Source of the DNA: Caldicellulosiruptor diazotrophicus
GTDB lineage: Bacteria > Bacillota > Thermoanaerobacteria > Caldicellulosiruptorales > Caldicellulosiruptoraceae
Length of the DNA: 64,000 bases
NCBI RefSeq assembly: GCF_017347585.1
Contig: NZ_AP024480.1
Location: forward strand, 1,696,001 to 1,760,000
Direction of reading: 5' to 3'
Below are positions 37,814 through 46,611 of this stretch, in pieces. A program made the position numbers and the translations under genes. A model generated the notes under the pieces. It made no database searches and was not told the origin of the DNA. It worked only from the letters and a program-made list of their open reading frames with translations. Within the stretch, counting starts at the first letter, position 1, and each line of letters begins with the position of its first letter.

Positions 37814-39475
37814 TTAAGCTGTTTCGATGTTTGCTGCATCATGAAGAGAAAATTTCTCTATTGCCATCTCTCTCAATTTATATTTTTGGACCTTACCATT
37901 TGCAGTTGTTGGGAACTCACTAACAAACACAACATATCGTGGAGTTTTGTGACGAGAAAGGTTTGCTTTTACAAACTCTTTTATTTCTTCCTCGTTTACA
38001 TAACACCCATCTTTTAGGATTATAAATGCAGCTATTTCCTCACCATAGACCTTATCTGGTACACCAACAATCTGCACATCTTTAACTGCCGGATGTGTAT
38101 ATAAAAACTCCTCTATTTCGCGTGGATAAATGTTTTCTCCACCTCTTATAATCATGTCTTTGAGTCTACCGGTAATCCTTAAATATCCATTTTGGTCAAT
38201 ATACCCTAAATCACCTGTGTGGAGCCAGCCCTCCTCGTCGATGGCTTGTTTTGTTGCTTCTGGCATTTTATAATATCCTTTCATAACGTTGTATCCCCTC
38301 GCACATATCTCGCCAACAACACCGTCTGGGACCTCTCTTTTTGTGTGGATATCCACAATCTTTACCTCCACACCATCAAGAGGTTTTCCAACCGTGGACA
38401 CTCTAAACTCAAGAGGGTCATCAACTCTTGTTTGAGTTATTACAGGTGATGCTTCTGTTTGACCATACGCTATTGTAATCTCTTTCATGTGCATTTTTTC
38501 AACAACCTCTCTCATCACCTTGATAGGACAAGGTGCTCCAGCCATTATGCCAGTACGAAGAGAAGAAAAATCAAATTTATTAAATTCGGGATGCTGCAAG
38601 ATTGCAATAAACATTGTTGGCACCCCGTGCAAAGCAGTGCATCTTTCAAAATGGACTGTCTCCATAACTTTAAGAGGATTGAAATGGTCAAGCGGAACCA
38701 TTGTGGCACCTTTTGCCACACATGCACTTATACCCAATACAAGTCCAAAACAGTGAAAAAACGGAACAGGTATGCATAGTTTGTCCTTGTACGTAAGTTT
38801 CATGCAATCTGCAATAGCGTTTGCGTTGTTTAGAATGTTTTTGTGTGTAAGCATTACACCCTTAGGAAATCCGGTGGTGCCAGAGGTATACTGCATATTT
38901 ATTACTTCATCTGGCTCAAGGCTTTTTTGTCTGCTAATAAGTTCCTCATCAGAAATATTTTTACCAAGTTCAATTACTTCATCCCAGTTATAAATTCCAC
39001 TATGGAAACCTTGTCCAATATAAATAAGCCTTTTGAGAGATGGTAGATTTGGATTTTCAAGATCTCCTTTTTTGCACGACTGAAGCTGAGGATTGAGTTT
39101 TTTCACAATCTCAAGATAATTCGAATCTTTAAATCCTTCTGTGAATATTAAAGTGGAACTGTCAGATTGTCTGAGAAGATACTCAAGTTCATATATTTTG
39201 TAGTTGGTATTTACAGTAACAAGTATTGCTCCAATTTTGGCCAAAGCAAAGATAGCAATGAGATATTCAAGCCTGTTCGTTGCCCATACAGCTACATGTT
39301 CTCCTTTTTGAATGCCGATCGCCATAAATCCTTTCGCTGTATCATCCACCATTTTTTTGAATTGAGAATATGTAAGGAAAATCTTTTCATGATGATAAAT
39401 GACAGCAGGATTGTCAGCATATTTTACAGCTATCATATCAAAATAGTCTGGAATAGTCATTTCAATAAAGGCCAT
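37814..39475 (-). CDS. Acyl-CoA synthetase (AMP-forming), FadD/medium-chain type
   Basis: About 553 residues. The ATP/AMP motif YTSGTTGFPKGVMLTH, then YGQTEASPV, TGDLGYID and the C-terminal GGENIYPREIEE and NGKVQKYKLRE motifs mark an adenylate-forming acyl-CoA ligase. The middle includes the 'HCFG' and 'AGAPCP' stretches of fatty-acyl CoA ligases. The ATG at 39475 follows GAGGCTC. The acyl substrate is uncertain. It is led by a promoter at 39556-39585 and a strong hairpin. Confidence 0.93.
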   Translation of the reverse strand: MAFIEMTIPDYFDMIAVKYADNPAVIYHHEKIFLTYSQFKKMVDDTAKGFMAIGIQKGEHVAVWATNRLEYLIAIFALAKIGAILVTVNTNYKIYELEYLLRQSDSSTLIFTEGFKDSNYLEIVKKLNPQLQSCKKGDLENPNLPSLKRLIYIGQGFHSGIYNWDEVIELGKNISDEELISRQKSLEPDEVINMQYTSGTTGFPKGVMLTHKNILNNANAIADCMKLTYKDKLCIPVPFFHCFGLVLGISACVAKGATMVPLDHFNPLKVMETVHFERCTALHGVPTMFIAILQHPEFNKFDFSSLRTGIMAGAPCPIKVMREVVEKMHMKEITIAYGQTEASPVITQTRVDDPLEFRVSTVGKPLDGVEVKIVDIHTKREVPDGVVGEICARGYNVMKGYYKMPEATKQAIDEEGWLHTGDLGYIDQNGYLRITGRLKDMIIRGGENIYPREIEEFLYTHPAVKDVQIVGVPDKVYGEEIAAFIILKDGCYVNEEEIKEFVKANLSRHKTPRYVVFVSEFPTTANGKVQKYKLREMAIEKFSLHDAANIETA

Positions 39476-39506
39476 TGAGCCTCTGTGCCCCCTTATATAA
39501 ATGTAC

Positions 39507-39544
39507 AAGCCTTTTACCTTAGTTTTAAGGTAAAAGGCTTTTTT
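39507..39544. terminator. 15-base perfect hairpin in the leader of the acyl-CoA synthetase gene
   Basis: Arms 39507-39521 and 39526-39540 are exactly complementary around GTTT. The six-T run is on the plus strand, so as a terminator it would serve a plus-strand transcript, which I cannot see. On the minus strand it lies at the 5' end of the ligase transcript. Confidence 0.6.
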
Positions 39545-39555
39545 AATTTTAGATT

Positions 39556-39585
39556 ATTATAAATTTTGAATGCATAAAATGTCAA
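39556..39585 (-). promoter_or_regulatory. Sigma-A promoter of the acyl-CoA synthetase operon
   Basis: TTGACA (39580-39585), 18-base spacer, TATAAT (39556-39561) on the minus strand, between sigG and the ligase gene. Confidence 0.75.
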
Positions 39586-39595
39586 CAACAAAATC

Positions 39596-40363
39596 TTAGA
39601 TATACTTCTTGATATGTCCTATCGCACTTTTTTCAATTCTTGACACCTGTGCCTGTGAAATTCCCACAATTTTTGCTACCTCCATCTGAGTTTTTCCTTT
39701 ATAATAACGCAAATACAATATCTCTTTTTCACGTTTTGTGAGTTTTGAGAGAGCATCTTTGAGCGATATCTCCTCAAGCCAAACACTTTCACATGATTTG
39801 TGATCACATAGCTTTTCCACAACATACATTGTATCAGTACTATCTTGAAACACTGGTTCATAAAGAGATATAGGTTCTTGAATTGAATCAAGTGCAAAAA
39901 CAAGATCTTCTTTGGTTATTGAGAGTTCTTTAGCTATCTCTTCTAATGTGGGTTCTTTTTGGTTATTACTTATATATTTTTCTTTTATTTTTAAAGCTTT
40001 ATAGGCTGTATCTTTCAAAGACCTCGAAATTCTCATAGAGTTGTTATCCCTTAAATATCTTCTTATCTCACCGATTATCATTGGCACTGCATAAGTCGAA
40101 AATTTTACATTCTGAGAAAGGTCAAAATTATCGATTGCCTTTATAAGACCAATACACCCAACCTGGAACAAATCGTCTAAATTCTCGCCCCTGTTAGCAA
40201 ATTTTTGTACAACGCTTAAAACAAGTCTCAAATTCCCTTCGATAAAAATCCTTCGTGCTTCTTTGTCCCCTTCTTTCATTCTTTTCAAAAGTTCAAGTTT
40301 TTCTTCATGGCTCAAAATGGGGAGTGTTGATGTATTTACACCACAAATTTCTACTTTATTCAA
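39596..40363 (-). CDS. sigG: Sporulation sigma factor SigG (late forespore)
   Basis: 255 residues. The N-terminus MNKVEICGVNTSTLPILSHEE is the SigG type. Region 2 is RLVLSVVQKFANRGENLDDLFQVGCIGLIKAIDNFDLSQNVKFSTYAVPMIIGEIRRYLRDN, and regions 3-4 end in TKREKEILYLRYYKGKTQMEVAKIVGISQAQVSRIEK. The start is TTG at 40363 after GGGGAGG. It follows sigE by 84 bases. The 84-base gap has a weak GAATA/GGTTAATAA pair that could be a forespore-sigma promoter. Confidence 0.96.
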   Translation of the reverse strand: MNKVEICGVNTSTLPILSHEEKLELLKRMKEGDKEARRIFIEGNLRLVLSVVQKFANRGENLDDLFQVGCIGLIKAIDNFDLSQNVKFSTYAVPMIIGEIRRYLRDNNSMRISRSLKDTAYKALKIKEKYISNNQKEPTLEEIAKELSITKEDLVFALDSIQEPISLYEPVFQDSTDTMYVVEKLCDHKSCESVWLEEISLKDALSKLTKREKEILYLRYYKGKTQMEVAKIVGISQAQVSRIEKSAIGHIKKYI

Positions 40364-40447
40364 TTTAATTACCTCCCCCTTTTTTACTTTACACTATGGT
40401 TATTATTAACCTTGGGGAAGGTAATTATTCCAAAATAGATTTCTATA

Positions 40448-41182
40448 TTATATAATTTTTGCCAGCTCTTTTTTAAGTCTTGTTATAATCTTTTTTTCCA
40501 ATCTCGAAATATAGCTTTGTGATATCCCCAGCATATCAGCAACCTCTTTTTGGGTCTTTTCTCCACCATCTCCAAATCCAAATCTCAATTCAACAATCTT
40601 TTTTTCCCTTGATGGAAGCTTTTTAATTGCTTGCAAAAGTGCTTCTTTTTCTACATTACTCTCAATCCTGTTGTAAATTTCTTCTGTATCAGTCCCCAGA
40701 ACATCAGAAAGCAAAAGTTCGTTGCCATCCCAATCTACATTTAGTGGCTCATCTATTGACAATTCAAGTTTCTTGCTCGAATTTCGTCTCAAAAACATCA
40801 GAATTTCATTCTCAATACATTTTGAAGCATAAGTAGCAAGTTTTATATTCTTGTTTGGATTATATGTATTTATTGCTTTAATCAAACCTATTGTACCTAT
40901 TGAAACAAGGTCTTCAAGATTAATCTTTGTATTTTCAAATCTTCTCGCAATATAGACAACCAGCCTCAAATTCCTTTCTATTAAAAGCTTCTTTAATTCT
41001 TCTTTTCCTTGGTAGTGAATCTTGTATAAAATCTGCGCCTCTTCGTCAGGTGTAAGCGGTGGTGGAAGTGTATCACATCCACCAACATAAAAAATCTCCA
41101 TTAACTGGCTTTTTGAAAATGAAAAACCAAGTTTTTTCAATATTTTTAACACATATTGCAGGATATTAGACTCAAGTCTCAT
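40448..41182 (-). CDS. sigE: Sporulation sigma factor SigE (pro-protein)
   Basis: 244 residues. The N-terminal pro-sequence [20 protein letters not shown]...[12 protein letters not shown] is the family feature removed by SpoIIGA. After it come sigma-70 region 2 ([57 protein letters not shown]) and region 4 ([41 protein letters not shown]). The ATG at 41182 has AAGGAGG. It lies 33 bases after spoIIGA. Mother-cell sigma factor early in sporulation. Confidence 0.97.
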   Translation of the reverse strand: MRLESNILQYVLKILKKLGFSFSKSQLMEIFYVGGCDTLPPPLTPDEEAQILYKIHYQGKEELKKLLIERNLRLVVYIARRFENTKINLEDLVSIGTIGLIKAINTYNPNKNIKLATYASKCIENEILMFLRRNSSKKLELSIDEPLNVDWDGNELLLSDVLGTDTEEIYNRIESNVEKEALLQAIKKLPSREKKIVELRFGFGDGGEKTQKEVADMLGISQSYISRLEKKIITRLKKELAKII

Positions 41183-41215
41183 AAAATCACTCCTCCTTAA
41201 AAAAATCAAGAAGAA

Positions 41216-42049
41216 TTAAATCAGATCAGGACCAAGAAGTGCTGAGTACCTGTTCGAAATTTTCTTGTCATACAAGGCAATAGCCACATCTTTCTTTACC
41301 CATGTATTTTTGTTTTCTGAAACATAAAACTCATCTGGAATAACCCCTACTAAAACCCCATGTTCCTGACCAATTGAATTGTAAGGTATCAAAACAATTT
41401 TGCTACCAAAAACTTTTTGGAGTTTTTCAAGGTCCTTTGAAGATATGTCTTTCTCTTCTTCTTCCATTCCAAGTAGATTTCTTTCAACAATTACAACAGG
41501 TTTGCCAGAAAAAGGTTCTTTTAAGTTATTGCCTGTATCTATATATCCAACACAGCTATACTCTAATTGATTTATCCTGAATCTTATATACCTAATGAGT
41601 GAATCTTTGTAAACCATTTTGATTATAAGCTCATATGATAACTTGAACACAATTAGTGAAACACCAATCGCAAGTAGTACGTTCCTCAACTTGAGCTGAA
41701 AAGAGTATTCAATACTATTTTCTGAAATATAATATAGAAAAAATCCCATTCCTCCAAACATGATTGTAACAAGATAAAAACTAAGAAATTGTCTAATAAA
41801 TCCAAAAAAATTTTTAGGCAAAAAGGTAAAATATACAAAGAAAGCTGAAACAATAATTTTCCCAATCGGAGAATATAATAGCTGTAAAGGCTTATAAAAT
41901 TGAAATAGCGAATAAAAAGCTCCAAGTATACTCATAACAATAATCTTAAAACTGTTTACATTTTCTTTAAGTAAATATGACGTTACAAGTAGAATAAAAT
42001 AATTTATAACCAAATTTTCTAATATATATACATCTGCATAAATAATCAT
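41216..42049 (-). CDS. spoIIGA: Sigma-E processing peptidase SpoIIGA
   Basis: 277 residues. Five N-terminal membrane helices (MIIYADVYILENLVINYFILLVTSYLL...) and a C-terminal aspartic-protease-like domain with the catalytic CVGYIDTGNNLKEPFSGKPVV motif (DTGN). It cleaves pro-SigE at the sporulation septum. Followed by sigE; the promoter upstream has a 21-base spacer. Confidence 0.95.
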   Translation of the reverse strand: MIIYADVYILENLVINYFILLVTSYLLKENVNSFKIIVMSILGAFYSLFQFYKPLQLLYSPIGKIIVSAFFVYFTFLPKNFFGFIRQFLSFYLVTIMFGGMGFFLYYISENSIEYSFQLKLRNVLLAIGVSLIVFKLSYELIIKMVYKDSLIRYIRFRINQLEYSCVGYIDTGNNLKEPFSGKPVVIVERNLLGMEEEEKDISSKDLEKLQKVFGSKIVLIPYNSIGQEHGVLVGVIPDEFYVSENKNTWVKKDVAIALYDKKISNRYSALLGPDLI

Positions 42050-42097
42050 TTCATTCTATCAACTCTTTATCCTCAAAACAGGTATCTCTAAGTAATA

Positions 42098-42130
42098 ATT
42101 ATATTCCTTAAAAGGGTAAAATTATGTCAA
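42098..42130 (-). promoter_or_regulatory. spoIIG-type promoter with 21-base spacer (Spo0A-dependent type)
   Basis: TTGACA (42125-42130) and TATAAT (42098-42103) on the minus strand are perfect hexamers, but are 21 bases apart. In Bacillus the spoIIG promoter has a similarly long (22-base) spacer and needs Spo0A. A possible 0A-box (TGTCAAA, one mismatch to TGTCGAA) lies on the opposite strand over the -35. Confidence 0.6.
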
Positions 42131-42247
42131 AATATTTTCAAGTTGCTCCTAAGTAAAAATCAATTTTCTAACAATTTTTTGCAAAAAATAAAGTTTTAAT
42201 TGTTTTATAACCATCGAAACTGTACATTTATAAATTTTGAAAGCAAA

Positions 42248-42288
42248 AAGGGACTATCCAATTAACATTTTTTGCTGGATAGCCCCTT
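42248..42288 (-). terminator. Terminator of ftsZ (end of dcw cluster)
   Basis: 13-base arms (42248-42260 and 42276-42288, one G-U pair) and a five-T run on the minus strand. The rest of 42050-42324 holds the spoIIGA promoter. Confidence 0.85.
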
Positions 42289-42324
42289 AATTTTACAAAA
42301 TTTATTTTTAAATAATACTTGTTA

Positions 42325-43407
42325 TTATTTTTTATTTTTCAAGAATATTGGAATTTCAAATATGTCATCATCTTGGAACAGATTTTGAAGATTGCCCATC
42401 TTTTGCATCGGAGCTTTATTAACTTGAGCAGATGACGATTCTTCATTGGTTGTGTCAAATCCTGTTGCAATGACAGTAACTTGAACCTCGTCTTTCATTT
42501 CTTCATTGAAAACAATCCCCATTATAAAGTTAACATTCTCATCAGCCTCCGAAGAAATAAGCTCATTCGCTCTTTCAATCTCATCAAGAAGTAATTCTTC
42601 TGGATTTCCTGTGTAGTTTACAAGAACACCTTTTGCTCCTTTTATTGAAGTCTCAAGAAGCGGGCTGTTGATTGCCTGCTCTAAAGCTTTGAGTACCTTT
42701 TCATCACCTTTAGCCTTGCCTATTCCCATGTGTGCATATCCCTTATTCATCATAATAGCCTTTACATCTGCAAAATCCACATTTATTAGCCCCGCATTCA
42801 ATATGATATCAGAAATTCCTTGAACACCCTGTCTTAGCACATCATCAGCCATTCTGAATGCATCTGAGATTTTAAGACTTTTATTGGTGGAAAGCATAAA
42901 TAGTCTATCATTTGGGACAATAATTATTGTATCTACAATCTTCTTAAGTTCTTCTATTCCTTTTTCTGCGTTGACTCTTCGCTTTGCACCTTCACTTTTA
43001 AACGGTCTTGTAACAACAGCAACAGTCAATATCCCCAGCTCTTTTGCTATCTCAGCAACAACAGGTGAAGCTCCAGTACCCGTCCCGCCACCCATTCCTG
43101 CTGTAATAAATACCATGTCCGCTCCCTTTAAAACCTGAGCTATATCCTCTTTACTCTCCTCTGCAGCTTTTCTTCCAATTTCAGGGTCAGCCCCCGCTCC
43201 AAGTCCTTTTGTAATTTTCTCACCTATCTGAATCTTATAATGCGCTTTTGAGCGTTGAAGAGCCTGCTTGTCGGTATTAACTGCTATGAACTCTACTCCC
43301 GATACGCCAACATCAATCATTCTATTGACTGCATTATTTCCTGCACCACCAACACCAATAACTTTCAATTGTGCAACAGTCATTTTTTCTGTGTCAAAAC
43401 TAATCAT
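42325..43407 (-). CDS. ftsZ: Cell division protein FtsZ
   Basis: 360 residues. The tubulin-type GTPase shows [15 protein letters not shown], the signature [15 protein letters not shown] and the synergy-loop [11 protein letters not shown]. The variable linker is short and the C-terminal peptide is [13 protein letters not shown], the protein-partner site. The ATG at 43407 (AAGGAGG upstream) overlaps the stop of sbp in ATGA. No ftsA gene stands next to it. Confidence 0.99.
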   Translation of the reverse strand: MISFDTEKMTVAQLKVIGVGGAGNNAVNRMIDVGVSGVEFIAVNTDKQALQRSKAHYKIQIGEKITKGLGAGADPEIGRKAAEESKEDIAQVLKGADMVFITAGMGGGTGTGASPVVAEIAKELGILTVAVVTRPFKSEGAKRRVNAEKGIEELKKIVDTIIIVPNDRLFMLSTNKSLKISDAFRMADDVLRQGVQGISDIILNAGLINVDFADVKAIMMNKGYAHMGIGKAKGDEKVLKALEQAINSPLLETSIKGAKGVLVNYTGNPEELLLDEIERANELISSEADENVNFIMGIVFNEEMKDEVQVTVIATGFDTTNEESSSAQVNKAPMQKMGNLQNLFQDDDIFEIPIFLKNKK

Positions 43408-43766
43408 TGGTTTTTCTCCTCCTTAGAAAAACTCTTATTTTTTATTAAAATGCTTCTTCGCATTTCCCCAAAATTTTGAAAAATCCTGACACCAAAAGCC
43501 ACAACCGCTGCTTGGTACAGCGGAATACCAAGCATGTCACCCATATAAGCAAGAAGCATGGCTATTAATGTATTGCCAACAAATCCAGAAATGAATATAT
43601 CTATCTTGAAGTCACCCTTTAAATTTGATTTCAGAGCACCAAATATAGAGTCAAGTGCTGCAAGAAGACCAACTGCAACATAAGATGAATAATCCTGAGG
43701 AATACTTATTGGAATAAAAAGTCCTATTAATATACCAATTAAAAGAGCAATTACAAGTACTATCAT
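43404..43766 (-). CDS. sbp: Small basic protein Sbp (DUF1290)
   Basis: About 120 residues with three or four membrane helices. [32 protein letters not shown], then [43 protein letters not shown] is the DUF1290 pattern. It lies between DUF881 and ftsZ as in Bacillus. The ATG at 43766 has GAAGGAAG upstream; a GTG at 43787 is also in frame. Role unknown. Confidence 0.9.
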   Translation of the reverse strand: MIVLVIALLIGILIGLFIPISIPQDYSSYVAVGLLAALDSIFGALKSNLKGDFKIDIFISGFVGNTLIAMLLAYMGDMLGIPLYQAAVVAFGVRIFQNFGEMRRSILIKNKSFSKEEKNQ

Positions 43767-43773
43767 TTTTTCA

Positions 43774-44517
43774 TCAGCTTCCTTCACTTCTTATCTTTGC
43801 GTAATTGAATTTTAAACTTCCAGTATAACGTGGAATTACAACTTTTGAAGCTTCTTCAATCTTAACCCCTATAGAAAATTCCTTTAAAAGGTCTATGATA
43901 CCTCCCCGCATCTCAAGAGAATTTTTAAGAATCTTAGGATCACCAATTGCTTTTATTATGTACGGGGCAGAATACCTTGTGTTGTTTATACTAATAGTTG
44001 GTCCTGCACATCTGATCTCAGTTGTTGAAACTACTCTCTGGTCATTTATCGCTATTGCTTCAGCTCCTGCTGCCCGAAGTTCGTTTATAACCTGCAAAAT
44101 GTCAGAATCATGTAGCAGAAAACTGTTTGGATCAACATTGGGTTGGGCAGGTATTTTGCTGTCATCAAGTGTAATAATTATACCTGGTCCTTCTACATCT
44201 GTGAGCCCAGCTAAAATCTTGACTTTATCAAGCTCTTCTTTTAAAAGTTCTGTAGTTTTGCTAATACTTGCTGCTGAGTCCTGATATTCTTTGATTTTTT
44301 TCTCATAATCATAAATCTGCTGGCGAAGACTCACATTTTCTTCTCTAAGCTTGTTTATCTGTTCAGCAAGTTCAATGGCTCTTGCTTTTTCTAAATTTTT
44401 TAGTTCATTACTTTGTCTAACACTTTTAATTTGCATTGACATTAATATCCCTAAAACCAAAAGCAAAATAGCAATGGCAACCTGTCCACCTGTCGGTTTT
44501 TTAATCTTCACCTTCAT
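43774..44517 (-). CDS. DUF881 family protein (YlxW/YlxX-like)
   Basis: 247 residues: a membrane helix (residues 12-30), a coiled-coil stretch (about 40-95) and the DUF881 domain (GPGIIITLDDS, ILQVINELRAAGAEAIAINDQRV, CAGPTISINN, YIIKAIGD). Family members sit in the dcw cluster of many Firmicutes and Actinobacteria; function not settled. Only one copy here, whereas Bacillus has two. Confidence 0.9.
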   Translation of the reverse strand: MKVKIKKPTGGQVAIAILLLVLGILMSMQIKSVRQSNELKNLEKARAIELAEQINKLREENVSLRQQIYDYEKKIKEYQDSAASISKTTELLKEELDKVKILAGLTDVEGPGIIITLDDSKIPAQPNVDPNSFLLHDSDILQVINELRAAGAEAIAINDQRVVSTTEIRCAGPTISINNTRYSAPYIIKAIGDPKILKNSLEMRGGIIDLLKEFSIGVKIEEASKVVIPRYTGSLKFNYAKIRSEGS

Positions 44518-44523
44518 ATTCTT

Positions 44524-45276
44524 TCAATTGTCCTCCCCAGTATCTGGACTGAACGTGGCGATACCATTAGAATTTAGTGTAATAATCCCTTCAACATTTT
44601 TTGGTAATTTATCATACACACTTTTCAAAAGTCTTAATTTGTAATCTATATCTGACCCGTCTCCAAGTTTTATAGTTAGCTTGTCCATTTTAAGTTGAAG
44701 GTCACTAACATTTTTTAAAAGCAAAATGACTTTTTCTATTTTAAAAACCTTTAACGCATTAAAACGTAAAAGACCTTGAGCTACTTCAATTGCTCTCTGC
44801 AAAAGTATTTCATCTGTAACAACAATTTTCTTACCCACTGTTGCTTGAACCACTTTTAGACCTTCAAACACAATCGAATTTTGCGGTAAATCTCCTTCTA
44901 TTCTTATTACATACCCTTTTTTATCAATTTCTATATACGAATTTAAATATTTTATAAGTCCAACTGTACTCTTTTCATTCACATATATTAAAAGTGTATC
45001 AGGCAGCTTTCTCTTTATTACAACATCTTCTATTTCTGGATTTTCCAATAGTTTGTGTTTTATATCTTTTGTGTTTACACTCAATATGTTCTGGTTTTGA
45101 TATTGCTGTATTATCTTTATAATATCATTTTTTTTAACTCTTTGCAAATTATGTATACTGAAATTTTTTACCTCAAAGTAGTCCAAATTAAAAATTAAAA
45201 GAGTAAATGTAACTCCTAACATTAATAATACACTAATCTTTACACTCAATCTACCCATTTTAAAATACTCACTCAC
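44524..45276 (-). CDS. divIB: Cell division protein DivIB/FtsQ
   Basis: 250 residues: an N-terminal membrane helix (about 12-30), then a POTRA domain (VKNFSIHNLQRVKKNDIIKIIQQYQNQNILSV, NPEIEDVVIKRKLPDTLLIYVNEK) and the FtsQ beta domain. It bridges FtsL and the divisome synthase. Its start overlaps the murA end by eight bases. Length is normal. Confidence 0.93.
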   Translation of the reverse strand: MSEYFKMGRLSVKISVLLMLGVTFTLLIFNLDYFEVKNFSIHNLQRVKKNDIIKIIQQYQNQNILSVNTKDIKHKLLENPEIEDVVIKRKLPDTLLIYVNEKSTVGLIKYLNSYIEIDKKGYVIRIEGDLPQNSIVFEGLKVVQATVGKKIVVTDEILLQRAIEVAQGLLRFNALKVFKIEKVILLLKNVSDLQLKMDKLTIKLGDGSDIDYKLRLLKSVYDKLPKNVEGIITLNSNGIATFSPDTGEDN

Positions 45277-46537
45277 TTTTTATTCTGAGAATTTTCGCAC
45301 CAAGTAAAGAATATTTTTCCTCTATCTTCTCATACCCCCGGTCGATGTAATCTGCATCCACAACTTCTGTTACTCCTTGAGCAGAAAGCCCCGCTACAAA
45401 AAGTGCTGCACCACCTCTCAAATCACGTGCAAAAACCTTACAACCTTTCAATTTCTCAACACCATTTATTACTGCAATATCCTTTTCAACATGTATATCT
45501 GCACCCATTTTTACAAGCTCGGATATATGTTTGAATCTGTTTTCAAAGATGGTTTCTTTAATTATTGTAACTCCATTTGCTACTGCAAACACGCTGCAAA
45601 TAGGAGCCTGAAGGTCTGTAGGAAAACCAGGATAATAATGTGTAGTAATCCGCCACCCACCTTTTAATCTTCGTTCTTTCTTTATCCAAATTTCATTTTT
45701 TGACTCTTTAATTACACATCCCGCATTTTTGAGAATATATAGTATTGAATCTAAATGTCTTGGAAATACACTTTTTAAAACTACTTCCTCCCCGCACGTA
45801 GCAACTGCACACAGGTACGTCCCTGCTACAATTCTATCAGGTATAACATTGTGAGCCACCTCTTCACTCTTTAACCTTTTTACACCCTCAATCTTAATTA
45901 TATGTGTCCCAGCACCCTTTATCTTTGCACCAAGCTTATTTAAGAAATGGCAAAGATCCGCTATCTCTGGCTCTTTTGCTGCATTTTTTATTACAACTTC
46001 TTCATCACAAAATATGGATGCAAGAATTATATTTTCTGTTGCTCCAACTGAAGGTATTGGCAAAAAAATTTCACCGCCTTTAATTTTATCACAACGGCAA
46101 ATTATTCTGTTATCATGTTCAAACACTTCTATACCAAGTTGTCTAAAAGCTAAGATGTGTAGATCAATTGGTCGTTGCCCTATCTCACACCCCCCTGGAT
46201 GATTAGAAAGCTCTGCTCTTTTGAACTTACTCAGAAGCGCCCCCATAAAAAGTACACTTGAACGCATGAGCTTTGCATACTCAGATGGTATGGTAAATCT
46301 TTTAATTGAGCTACTATCTATCACCACTGTATTGTTTTCAAACGATACAATACAACCAAGATATTTGAGAATCTCTATTGTATGTCTCACATCAACAATG
46401 TCAGGTACATTTGTGATAATAACTCTATTGTTGCTTAAAATAGATGCTGTCAATATAGGAAGTGCTGCATTTTTGGCACCTTCAACCTCAATCTCTCCCA
46501 TGAGCCTTGTCGGACCATATATTATAAGTTTTTGCAT
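45269..46537 (-). CDS. murA: UDP-N-acetylglucosamine 1-carboxyvinyltransferase
   Basis: 422 residues. It begins MQKLIIYGPTRLMGEIEVEGAKNAALPILTA (KNA loop) and has the catalytic cysteine in HPGGCEIGQRPIDLH. The C-terminal GYPTDLQAP-type FPTDLQAP motif, SRGGAALF-like LRGGAALFVAG and DRGYE are typical. First committed step of peptidoglycan synthesis. The ATG at 46537 follows GGAAGTG. Placed between murG and divIB, where many Firmicutes have murB. Confidence 0.97.
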   Translation of the reverse strand: MQKLIIYGPTRLMGEIEVEGAKNAALPILTASILSNNRVIITNVPDIVDVRHTIEILKYLGCIVSFENNTVVIDSSSIKRFTIPSEYAKLMRSSVLFMGALLSKFKRAELSNHPGGCEIGQRPIDLHILAFRQLGIEVFEHDNRIICRCDKIKGGEIFLPIPSVGATENIILASIFCDEEVVIKNAAKEPEIADLCHFLNKLGAKIKGAGTHIIKIEGVKRLKSEEVAHNVIPDRIVAGTYLCAVATCGEEVVLKSVFPRHLDSILYILKNAGCVIKESKNEIWIKKERRLKGGWRITTHYYPGFPTDLQAPICSVFAVANGVTIIKETIFENRFKHISELVKMGADIHVEKDIAVINGVEKLKGCKVFARDLRGGAALFVAGLSAQGVTEVVDADYIDRGYEKIEEKYSLLGAKILRIKSE

Positions 46538-46611
46538 CTTCACTTCCAAACTTTCTAGAAAACTGTCGCATATTATTTTATTCTTAACTTGCATTGTCTG
46601 TTACAAAAATC

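Noticed and set aside
40364-40447. Forespore-sigma promoter before sigG (GAATA, then GGTTAATAA)
   Set aside because: The -10 matches the SigF-type consensus only partly, so it is mentioned but not listed as a feature.
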